Source: Nocardia terpenica (GTDB taxonomy: Bacteria > Actinomycetota > Actinomycetes > Mycobacteriales > Mycobacteriaceae). Taken from it: 64,000 bases of DNA. Made by a program: the position numbers and the translations under genes. Of the stretch, positions 45,371 to 53,276 are shown one piece after another. The notes beneath the pieces were generated by a model. It did no database searches, had not been told where the DNA came from, and worked only from the letters and a program-made list of their open reading frames with translations. The stretch's first letter is position 1. Every line of letters starts with the position of its first letter. Location of the stretch: the NCBI RefSeq assembly GCF_013186535.1, contig NZ_JABMCZ010000001.1:496001-560000 (forward strand), read 5' to 3'.

Positions 45371-46693
45371 GTGTCTACCAAGCGTGCAATGCACCTCGGC
45401 CTGATGTTCTGGGCGACCGGGACGCATTCCGCGGGCTGGCGCCATCCCGACGCGCGGGGCGATGCGGCCTACGACATCGGCCTGATCCAGGAGGTCAGCC
45501 GAACCGTCGAGCGGGCCAAGTTCGACTTCGTATTCCTCGGCGACCGCCTGGCCACCGATCCCGCGCTGCAGCACAGCAATCCGGCGCAGATCTCCCGCCT
45601 GGAACCGTTCGTCACCGCGACCGCGATCGCCGCGGCCACGACCCACATCGGCATCGTGGTGACCGCGAACCCCACCTACTCCGACCCGTACGGCATCGCC
45701 CGGATGCTGGCCTCGCTCGACCACATCAGCGGCGGACGTGCGGCCTGGAACCTGGTCACGGGTGCCGATCCCGCCGCGGCCCTGAACTTCGGCCGCGACG
45801 CACACTGGGAGACCGACAAGCGCTACGACTGGGCCGAGGAGACGCTGCGGGTCGTCCGAGACCTGTGGGACGGCGGCGACCGGGCGATCGGTCACCGCGG
45901 CACATACTTCTCCGTCGACGGACCGCTCGACGTGCCGCGCCCGCCGCAGGGCCACGTGGTGCTGCTCAGCGCGGGCACCTCGGACCGCTCCCGGGAGCTC
46001 GGTGCGAGCCGGTGCGACATGGTGTTCGCCGGTCCGCAGCCGACTCTCGCTGCGCGCCAGGCGTATTACGCCGACATCAAGGAGCGGGCGGCCCGCCACG
46101 GCCGCGCGGACCAGGTGACCGTCGTCCCCGGCCTGACCCCGATCGTCGCGCCGACCACCGAGGAGGCCGTGCGGCTGCACGACGAGCTGAACGCGCTACT
46201 GGTCCTCGACCCGGAGGAGGAGGTGACCGATCTGGTGCGCGCCGGTGGCCTGGGCGAGGGATACAAGCGCAATCGCGCCTGCGCCTCGCGCGCGTTCGGC
46301 ATCGACATTCGCGGGTGCCGCCTGGACGACGTGGTGCCCGCGGAGCAACTGGCCGCGGTGTCGGAGGAGGGCGCCCGGCGGCTGGCCGAGATCACCCGGC
46401 TCACCCGGCGCACGGCCGACGGGCCGGAGCGCATCACCTACGCCGATCTGGTGCACGGCACCCCCGCTCAGCTCTCCCACGTCGTGGTCGGCAACCCCGA
46501 GGAGGTCGCCGACATGATGCAGGAATGGTTCGAGGGGGACATGGCCGACGGGTTCAACATCTACCCCGCCTACGTCCCCGGCTCGATCACCGCCTTCACC
46601 GAGCTGGTCGTGCCGGAGCTGCAGCGCCGCGGCCTGTTCCGCAAGGACTACCACGGCCGCATGCTGCGCGACCATCTCGGCCTGCACGGATAA
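45371..46693 (+). CDS. LLM-class flavin-dependent monooxygenase (2), NtaA/SnaA/DszA type
   Basis: 440 residues from GTG 45371, preceded by GAGAGGAG. It has the N-terminal LGLMFWATGTHSAGWRHP and the family core NPTYSDPYGIARMLASLDHI then AAWNLVTGADPAAALNFG, with QAGTSDRSRELG-like LSAGTSDRSRELGA. Length matches NtaA-type monooxygenases (~440). These oxidise N- or S-containing substrates in two-component systems. A role in oxidising a nitrogen or ring carbon of the pyrazole precursor is plausible. Confidence 0.9.
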   Translation: MSTKRAMHLGLMFWATGTHSAGWRHPDARGDAAYDIGLIQEVSRTVERAKFDFVFLGDRLATDPALQHSNPAQISRLEPFVTATAIAAATTHIGIVVTANPTYSDPYGIARMLASLDHISGGRAAWNLVTGADPAAALNFGRDAHWETDKRYDWAEETLRVVRDLWDGGDRAIGHRGTYFSVDGPLDVPRPPQGHVVLLSAGTSDRSRELGASRCDMVFAGPQPTLAARQAYYADIKERAARHGRADQVTVVPGLTPIVAPTTEEAVRLHDELNALLVLDPEEEVTDLVRAGGLGEGYKRNRACASRAFGIDIRGCRLDDVVPAEQLAAVSEEGARRLAEITRLTRRTADGPERITYADLVHGTPAQLSHVVVGNPEEVADMMQEWFEGDMADGFNIYPAYVPGSITAFTELVVPELQRRGLFRKDYHGRMLRDHLGLHG

Positions 46694-46706
46694 GGGGGAA
46701 TCTCCG

Positions 46707-47603
46707 ATGTCCTCACACATGGTGCCGGTCGCGCCGGCCGAACTGGTCGTCGTGCCGATAGCGCTGCTGGCGCAGGCGGACAGCCCGCGCACCGGCGGCG
46801 TCGACGCCGAGCACGTCCGGCTGCTGGCCGAGGTGGCGGGGGATCTGCCCCCGATCGTGGTGCACCGGTCCACGATGCAGGTGATCGACGGCATGCATCG
46901 CGTGCACGCGGCTCTGGCCCGCGGCCAGAACAGCGTCCGGGTCAGATTCTTCGACGGCGACGCCGCCGAGGCGTTCGTGCTCGCGGTGGAGTCGAATATC
47001 GGGCACGGCCTGCCGCTCACGCTGTCCGATCGCCGCGCCGCCGCCGCCCGCATCGCCCGCTCCTACCCGTACTGGTCCGACCGCCGCATCGCGGCCACGG
47101 CGGGCATCTCACCGAAAACCGTTGCCGCGGTACGCGCCCGATCGGCCGAGGAGATCCCGCGCTCACGAGTCCGCGTCGGCCTCGACGGCCGCGTCCGCCG
47201 CCTGCCCACCCCCGACGCGGACCGCTGCGACGTCACCGACACCCCCGCCCGGCGGCAGCCGGACACCCCGGTCAAGAAGCCGGCGGTCGGACGAGTCGCC
47301 GACACATCGGGCCCCCAGGCGACAGCCTTGATCCAGGCCCTGCGCCGCGACCCGTCCCTGCGTTTCAGCGAGACCGGCCGCACCCTCCTCCGCCTGCTGG
47401 ACCTGCACATCGTCCAATCCTCCACCTGGGGCTCCATGGCCGACAGCGTCCCCCCGCACTGCACCGAAATAGTCGCCGAACTGGCCCGCACCTCCGCCGT
47501 CACCTGGCAACTGTTCGCCGACTCCCTGGACCGCAAATCCGCCGAATTCGACCAGCAACACCGCGCCCCGATCCCCCCGCAAGACTACGAATGCCGCGCC
47601 TGA
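46707..47603 (+). CDS. StrR/ParB-like transcriptional regulator
   Basis: 298 residues, ATG with AGGGGGA upstream. The N-terminal ParB/sulfiredoxin-like part shows PPIVVHRSTMQVIDGMHRVHAA, and a helix-turn-helix is at WSDRRIAATAGISPKTVAAVR (~118-138). This combination is that of StrR/NovG-type activators of antibiotic clusters rather than chromosome-partition ParB. It is the last gene of the LLM operon and is the obvious candidate to bind the inverted repeats in the cluster's promoters. Confidence 0.88.
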   Translation: MSSHMVPVAPAELVVVPIALLAQADSPRTGGVDAEHVRLLAEVAGDLPPIVVHRSTMQVIDGMHRVHAALARGQNSVRVRFFDGDAAEAFVLAVESNIGHGLPLTLSDRRAAAARIARSYPYWSDRRIAATAGISPKTVAAVRARSAEEIPRSRVRVGLDGRVRRLPTPDADRCDVTDTPARRQPDTPVKKPAVGRVADTSGPQATALIQALRRDPSLRFSETGRTLLRLLDLHIVQSSTWGSMADSVPPHCTEIVAELARTSAVTWQLFADSLDRKSAEFDQQHRAPIPPQDYECRA

Positions 47604-47802
47604 ACCACCCCACGCCGCACAAACCTCGGAAACACAACAAGCGTCGCCGACGACCCGGTCGCGGAGCGGTCGGCTGCGGAGGGCGGCATGGTCGACGTGC
47701 ACGACTCGATGACAGCCGCGACATTGGAGGCACCTTGCGCCCCGAACCCTTCACCCTCACAGCCGGAATGGATGGGAACGCAAGGGTGTTGCCACGCTGG
47801 TG

Positions 47803-48261
47803 GTGAGTGTGAGTATTGAGACTGCGGAACAGACCGAGCAGCGGCTGCGGCGGGTGATTGCCGAGGCCGATCTCGTTGTGCACGACGGTGTCTGGTGTTT
47901 TACGGAGTGCCCGGCCGACCAGCCGCCCACGCTCACCGGTGGGACGCTCGCCGTCGTTCGGGACCAGGAGAGTTGGAGCTCCCTGGTCCCGTTCACCGAG
48001 GACAGCGACGGTGTCGAGCGCTTCGGGATCTTCTCCTTCCATTTCCCCGATGGTGCGGACAACAGTGGTTTCGTCGGCTGGCTGGCCACCCACCTCAAGA
48101 GTGAGCTGGGGACCGGCGTATTCGTCGTCTGCGGCAGCAACCGCGCCCGCGGCGGCATCTATGACTACTGGGGCTGCCCGGTCGACGTGCTGGATCAGGC
48201 CATCGCGGTCGTCGGGAAGCTACGAAATGACCTCGGCGGCAAGCCTTCTGGCCCTCGGTAG
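47803..48261 (+). CDS. DUF6196-like protein of unknown function
   Basis: 152 residues from a GTG; GTG codons at 47800, 47803 and 47809 are all possible starts. The protein has SIETAEQTEQRLRRVIAEAD and the C-terminal FHFPDGADNSGFVGWLATHL and GGIYDYWGCP, which I recall from a family of actinobacterial and proteobacterial proteins of unknown function. No transmembrane segment or signal is seen. The 200 bp upstream hold no gene. Confidence 0.7.
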   Translation: MSVSIETAEQTEQRLRRVIAEADLVVHDGVWCFTECPADQPPTLTGGTLAVVRDQESWSSLVPFTEDSDGVERFGIFSFHFPDGADNSGFVGWLATHLKSELGTGVFVVCGSNRARGGIYDYWGCPVDVLDQAIAVVGKLRNDLGGKPSGPR

Positions 48262-48287
48262 GCCCCGTACCGCCGGACAGCCAGCCC

Positions 48288-49013
48288 TCACTTCAAGTGC
48301 CGGGCGAAAAACCGACCCCCATCCTCGCCCTCGAACTGCGGGACGCCGGTGTGCCCGCCCATATTGGCGTGCAGCGTCTTCTCTCGAGAACCGAAGGCGT
48401 CGAACAGGTCCAGGGCAAGTTGCCGGTTGTTTCCTTCGTCGTCCCACTGCAGCAGGACCTGCAGCGGAATGGTGATCTGCCGGGCCTCCTCGAACATGCT
48501 GCGGGGCACGAAACTTCCGGCGAACAAACGGGCGGCCGCGATACGCGGCTCGACCACCGCCATCCGAATGCCGATGGCGATCACCCCTCCCGCATACCCG
48601 ACCGGACCGCCGATCTCGGGCAGCGCAAGAAGAGCGTCCAGGGCGGCCCGCAATTCCGGGACCGCCTTGTCGACCAACGGGAAGACGAGCCGCTCGACGA
48701 TCTCGTCGTCGACCGGCTCACCGGCCTTCAGCGCCCGCTGCAAATCGGCGCGGGCCTGCTCGATTGCGGCGAAACGGGGCCGCTCACCGCTCCCGGGGAG
48801 CTCGATGGTGGCCGCGGCGAGGCCCTCCGCCGCGCAGTGCCGTGCCCGGGCCACCAGTCGGGGGTACATCCTGTGCAGCCCGCCGGGATGGCCGAGCAGG
48901 ATCAGCGGGGCCGGTGCGGATCCGGGCGTCCACAGGATGCCGGGGATCTCGCCGAGGGTGAATTCGCGCTCGAGAACGCCGTCGTCGAGGCGCTGTTCGG
49001 AAATGAATTGCAT
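48288..49013 (-). CDS. Dienelactone-hydrolase-like alpha/beta hydrolase with altered nucleophile elbow
   Basis: 241 residues. Motifs are ILLGHPGGLHRMYPRLV (oxyanion side), LQVLLQWDDEGNN (acid side) and MGGHTGVP (His). Where a GxSxG elbow is expected the protein reads GPVGYAGGVIA, with Ala in place of the nucleophile. It is convergent with the DUF6196-like gene, 26 bp apart. It may be inactive, act by another residue, or have a non-hydrolytic role. Confidence 0.75.
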   Translation of the reverse strand: MQFISEQRLDDGVLEREFTLGEIPGILWTPGSAPAPLILLGHPGGLHRMYPRLVARARHCAAEGLAAATIELPGSGERPRFAAIEQARADLQRALKAGEPVDDEIVERLVFPLVDKAVPELRAALDALLALPEIGGPVGYAGGVIAIGIRMAVVEPRIAAARLFAGSFVPRSMFEEARQITIPLQVLLQWDDEGNNRQLALDLFDAFGSREKTLHANMGGHTGVPQFEGEDGGRFFARHLK

Positions 49014-49479
49014 GGTCGTGCCTTTCGGGAGTGCTCTAGAACGGCGCTCCCGGACGACCTATCGCCCGACCGTGACCCCAGAGGGGAGCACCCATATCAA
49101 TACTGCGTTCACGGGTACCACCTCCTCGTTCTCTTGCACGGCCTTCGAAAAGTAGCAGTACTCACCGTTGTCCGCCAACAGGTTTTTGCTACACGGCGGC
49201 CCATCATTTCGTTCTCTTCGATCACGATGGTCCTCGGCGTGCGTGAATCTCATAGTCGGCCCGAAGAACTCGTCGTGGTCCTCTGCGCGAGTCACAGCAT
49301 TCCGCCCCTTGATCTCGTGCGCGCCGTCGCCAGTCTCTGCGCCGGTCCCAGCCCCCGGTACGACGCACATCGGCTGGTCGGCATCCGCATCGCCGGTTTG
49401 CGCCGCCCCGACTGAGCCCGCTGGAATTTCCCAGCCGTTGCCCCACGATCATCGCGAACCAGAACCTGTTCGGAGTGGA
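49014..49479. other. Intergenic region, no supported gene
   Basis: About 465 bp between two minus-strand genes. It is less GC-biased than its neighbours. A 103-codon minus-strand open frame (49059-49370) exists but has no recognisable domain or good ribosome-binding site. It presumably holds the promoter of the hydrolase at 48288-49013. Confidence 0.4.
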
Positions 49480-50037
49480 TCACGCCCGATCCTGCTCGGC
49501 CGGTTCCGCGGATGCCAGCGGGAACAGGATCGGACTGAGCAGGTACGGGTCGCGGTTCGGGGTCGCCTCGTGCGCCAGACGCGGCGCGACGACCGCGCGC
49601 AGGTCGTCGATCATGCGGGTGAGTTCGCCGCGGTCGAGCCAGATCGCGTGCTGGCGGTAGCCGACGAGATCGGTTGCCGGATCGGCGGTTTCGCTGTCCA
49701 GATAGGTCTGGAATTCGGCCTGCAATATCGCCATCGCCATGGCGAAGATGCGCCGATGCTCGTCGACGGTCGCGGCGGCAGCGGTATCGGCGTCGATCAC
49801 CGCGCGCTCGCGCCGTAGCCGATAGCTGCGCTCGACCACGCCGCGGACCCGCCGCTCGCCCGCGACCTCGAGGATCCCGTGTTCGGCCAGCAGGTCGATG
49901 TGCCGGTACACGGTGGCTTTCGAGACATCCGGGATCCGCGCACACAACTGCGCCGTGGTGGCGACGCGGCCGGACAGGGCGTGAACGATCCGCAGTCGCA
50001 CCGGATGTGCCAGCAGCTCCGAAGGATTCATGGACAT
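49480..50037 (-). CDS. ArsR-like winged-helix regulator
   Basis: 185 residues with LLAHPVRLRIVHALSGRVAT, TAQLCARIPDVSKATVYRHI and LLAEHGILEVAGERRVRGV, a typical ArsR/HTH_20 winged helix, followed by a C-terminal effector region. It is divergent from the hydrolase gene at 50122 with an 84-bp gap, so it probably regulates that gene. Confidence 0.85.
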   Translation of the reverse strand: MSMNPSELLAHPVRLRIVHALSGRVATTAQLCARIPDVSKATVYRHIDLLAEHGILEVAGERRVRGVVERSYRLRRERAVIDADTAAAATVDEHRRIFAMAMAILQAEFQTYLDSETADPATDLVGYRQHAIWLDRGELTRMIDDLRAVVAPRLAHEATPNRDPYLLSPILFPLASAEPAEQDRA

Positions 50038-50121
50038 ATGGTCTCACAATTGATACTGTTCGCAAAGTTGAGAACATTTGAGTCGCGCTCGAGCGGGGCG
50101 ACTCCGGATGAGGAGTTCCAC

Positions 50122-51387
50122 ATGACGATGTCGATCCCGGAGCGAATCGGTGCCGAGGTTGTCGAGCACCTGCGCGCCGCCCGATTCCGGCGGGTGCACG
50201 AGATGTTCGCGCCACCTCTACAAGCCCTGGTCTCTGCCGAAAAGCTTTGTACCGCTTGGCAATCCGTGCAGGAGAAATACGGGACCGTGGTCGACGCCGA
50301 TGCACCGACCGGTACCGAGGGCTCGTCGGGTACGGCGGTGCGGGTACCGATGCGCCTGACCGACGGCGAGCTGTGGGTCGAACTCGTGGTCGACGATGCG
50401 GGCCGCCTGGCCGGTCTGCGGCTGACGCCGCCGGTCGAACCGTGGCAGCCGCCGGACTACGCCGATCCCTCCGCATTCGACGAGTACGACATGGCACTCG
50501 ACGCCGATCCGCTCCCGGTACCGGCGACGGTCACCGTTCCCCGCCGACGGGGCAGCTGCCCGGCGGTGGTCCTGCTCGCGGGTGGCGGGCCGTTCGACCG
50601 TGACGAGACGTCCGGGTCGAACAAGCCGTTGAAGGACATCGCCTGGGGACTCACGAGCCGCGGCATCGCCGTGCTGCGATTCGACAAGATCACGCACGCG
50701 CACCCCGAATGCCTCGACGAAACATTCACCGCCACAGACGAATACGTGCCCTATGCCGCGGCCGCCGTGCGAGCCCTGCGAACGCATGCCGCGGTCGCCG
50801 CCGATCGGGTATTCGTGCTCGGACACAGCATGGGCGGCAAGTTCGCTCCCCGGGTCGCCGCCACCGAACCGGCCGTCGCGGGCCTGATCACCATGGCCGC
50901 CGACGCCCAGCCGATGCAGTGGGCCGCGGTGCGAGTCGCCCGCTATCTCGCCGCACTCACCCCGGGTGGCGAAACCGCCGCCCGGCAAACCCTCGAAACC
51001 CTGACCCGCCAAGCACAGTCGGTCGACAGCCCGGACCTCTCCCCGGCCACCCCCGCCGCCGACCTACCGCTGGGTTACTCCGCGGCATACTGGCTGGACC
51101 TGCGAGCCTACGACCCGGTGGCAACGGCCGCCGCGCTCGCGAAACCGATGCTCGTCCTGCAGGGCGGCCGGGACTACCAGGTCACCGTGAACGACGACCT
51201 GTCCCTCTGGCAAGCCGCACTCGGCGACCGCCCCGAGGTAACCATCCGCATCTACACCGCCGACAACCACCTGTTCTTCCCCGGCACCGGCCCCTCCACC
51301 CCCGCCGAATACCTTGCGCCACAACATGTCGACCATCACGTCATCACCGACATCGCCGCATGGATCACCACATCGCACACGTCGTAG
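50122..51387 (+). CDS. Alpha/beta hydrolase with N-terminal DUF3887-like domain
   Basis: 421 residues from the ATG at 50122 (GAGG 8 nt upstream). Residues ~10-100 resemble a DUF3887-type domain (AEVVEHLRAARFRRVHEMF). The hydrolase domain has LLAGGGPFDRDETSGSNKPL, the elbow GHSMGG, the acid in QGGRDYQV and a His in DNHLFF. No signal peptide is seen. It is divergently paired with an ArsR-like regulator that may control it. Confidence 0.87.
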   Translation: MTMSIPERIGAEVVEHLRAARFRRVHEMFAPPLQALVSAEKLCTAWQSVQEKYGTVVDADAPTGTEGSSGTAVRVPMRLTDGELWVELVVDDAGRLAGLRLTPPVEPWQPPDYADPSAFDEYDMALDADPLPVPATVTVPRRRGSCPAVVLLAGGGPFDRDETSGSNKPLKDIAWGLTSRGIAVLRFDKITHAHPECLDETFTATDEYVPYAAAAVRALRTHAAVAADRVFVLGHSMGGKFAPRVAATEPAVAGLITMAADAQPMQWAAVRVARYLAALTPGGETAARQTLETLTRQAQSVDSPDLSPATPAADLPLGYSAAYWLDLRAYDPVATAAALAKPMLVLQGGRDYQVTVNDDLSLWQAALGDRPEVTIRIYTADNHLFFPGTGPSTPAEYLAPQHVDHHVITDIAAWITTSHTS

Positions 51388-51758
51388 CGGCATCACCGAT
51401 CACGATGGCAGCGCACCGAAACTGTGGTTGTGTGTGAGATCGACTGGCACCCAACGATTCTCGCTTGGGCTGGTCCCGGAGTCATTCGCCCGTCATCGCG
51501 GCATCCCCGATGACGGTTCAACATCCCGCCGCTCGCGACGACCAATCCCAGTGCGCCACAGGATATTCCGCCGAGCACGGCGAGACGTGAATGGATCCCC
51601 CGCCCGGACAGTGGCGCGGTGGCGTAGCGACGGGGGTGCCAGACCTCCGTCCACGCCGATCCATCATCGGATCGTGTCTCCCCGTGATGCGCTATCCGAA
51701 CGTCTGCAATTTCGATCGTCTCCGGTATCACCCCGAAATCACTTCCGCTCCTGACGGT

Positions 51759-51915
51759 TCACGGCAACGCCAGCAGCGCAATGGCAGATGCCGCGCCGAC
51801 CAATCCGAGAGCCAGCCGTCGATCGACTCGTTCGCGCAGGAATATCAGCGCCAGCAGCACCGGAATCGCCGGGCACAGAGCGGCCGAAACCGTGGCGACG
51901 GCCATCGGCCCGCAG
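51759..51915 (-). pseudogene. C-terminal remnant of an EamA/DMT-family transporter
   Basis: The last ~50 codons before the stop read GPMAVATVSAALCPAIPVLL and LIFLRERVDRRLALGLVGAA, as at the end of EamA drug/metabolite transporters (final helix pair). The other ~250 residues are missing; upstream sequence switches to the MarR remnant in another frame. It is a deletion scar. Confidence 0.6.
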
Positions 51916-51919
51916 CCGT

Positions 51920-52520
51920 CCGTCGCTCGGCCTGCCCGACCGGGCACACCTGATCATCGGCCACACAGCACGCGCGATCACGCGACCGGCACACCCGCGC
52001 CGAGCTGGGCAATTGGCCGTAGATGGCTTCCAGCAACTTGCCCAGTTTGTCCTGCTCGGCCTCGTCGAGGAGCCCTACCAGGGTCGCCAATGGACCGTCA
52101 CGAGCGCGCAGAACCCGTTCCGCCGCAGCGGTTCCCTCATCGGTCGGATGCACCTCCACCGACTTGCCCGACGCGCTCCGCCGACACACCAGCCCCTGAG
52201 CCACCAACCCGTCCACCATCCGAGTAGCCGCCGACTGACTGAGCCCGACCCGCCGCCCCGACTCAGTCACCGACACCCCGGGCACAGTGGACAAAATGAC
52301 AAGCGCAGCGGCCCCACTGGAACCGATCCCATCAGCATCCGTGGCCCCTCCACCATCAGATCGCTGACCGCCAGCGCCGCAGCCCCGAGGAGGTTACGAG
52401 CGCGAGCTTCATGCTGGTCGAACATCTCCCGTAATACACTGATATCGCGACCGAAACCCAATGGCCGACAGTAGAGTTCAGTGCCACGCTCAGAGAAGCT
52501 GCAAGGGAGGGACTACTCCG
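51920..52520 (-). pseudogene. Frameshifted and truncated MarR-family regulator
   Basis: The N-terminal part reads ELYCRPLGFGRDISVLREMF and QHEARARNLLGAAALAVSDL from ~52500 to ~52350. The rest continues in a different frame as GAAALVILSTVPGVSVTESG, then RRVGLSQSAATRMVDGL and EVHPTDEG (winged helix). One base missing from a G run near 52341-52350 joins the frames. No ATG or GTG start is available after the in-frame TAG near 52518, and the 3' end runs into the EamA remnant. The gene is almost certainly dead. Confidence 0.65.
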
Positions 52521-52970
52521 ACTCGGACGCGGGTGGTCGGGTCGAGCGGCGTGGCTGGCGAAACGAATGATCGGTGAGGCACGCGAGAATCGGTGGAGTG
52601 GACAACCGTCTGCCGCGTGTCCGTCTCCGGACGTGAACTCTGTACGTGGCAGCCCTACGGAACGAAACCGCCTGAAGTTCAAGGGGACATCTCGCAATCT
52701 CAGCGTAACGATTGTGCGTTCGCCGGATTCGGCCTGCATCGGGTGTCTTTCGTTGCCATGATCGGCTGTTGATGGTGGACGTCGAGGGTCTCGCGCAGGA
52801 ATGTGTGGGCCACATCGCAATGTGTCAGCTGAATAGGCTGTGTGCCAACGGCACAGCGATCTACCTGGCTCCGGGTGGCGTGTGTGCTGGTGTTTCTGTA
52901 ATGATCGGGTGATCTGACCCGTCTCTCCTGGGGGCGGCTCTGCGGACAAGATCTGAGTTGAGGAGGGGGA
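52521..52970. other. Intergenic region upstream of the ESX-type operon
   Basis: No convincing gene is seen; short frames lack domains. It is moderately AT-richer than the surroundings and must contain the promoter of the operon beginning at 52971. Confidence 0.5.
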
Positions 52971-53276
52971 GTGTTCTTCGTTCCGGAGTCGGTGTTGGCG
53001 ATGGCGCAGACGATCGAACCGGCGGCCGAGGCGACGCGGGGGCATGCGACGCGGATCGCGGGTGCCGGGTTCGAGGCGGGGCATGCTGGTCAGGATTATC
53101 GGGAGCAGGGGCAGAGGCTGGCGGCGGGTGTTGACGGGATCGTTGCGATGTTGCAGTCGTGGTCGGAGGCGTCGAGTGCGACGGTGGGGGCGTTGCGGCA
53201 GGCGGTGTCTGCGAGTGTGTCTACCGATCAGGGCAATCGGGCGCGGATCGTGGCGGCGGGGGAGGGGTCGGTGTGA
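52971..53276 (+). CDS. EspC-like type VII secretion substrate/target protein
   Basis: 101 residues from GTG 52971 with AGGAGGGG upstream. It is a small, helical, Ala-rich protein with the pattern of ESX secretion-associated EspC/DUF2580 proteins (VPESVLAMAQTIEPAAEATR, LQSWSEASSATVGALRQAV). Such proteins pair with a larger WXG-like partner, encoded next with a 4-nt overlap. It is the first gene of the toxin operon. Confidence 0.75.
   Translation: MFFVPESVLAMAQTIEPAAEATRGHATRIAGAGFEAGHAGQDYREQGQRLAAGVDGIVAMLQSWSEASSATVGALRQAVSASVSTDQGNRARIVAAGEGSV

Noticed and set aside
27246..47603. Assignment as a formycin cluster
   Set aside because: PurH- and PurA-like genes needed for the second ring are not in the locus, so only a pyrazole C-nucleoside of unspecified type is claimed.
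46707..47603. Chromosome-partition ParB
   Set aside because: No parA neighbour and no partition context; the StrR-type architecture and location at the end of a biosynthetic operon fit a pathway activator.
49059..49370. Possible 103-residue minus-strand gene
   Set aside because: No recognisable domain, poor start context and weak codon bias; left as intergenic.
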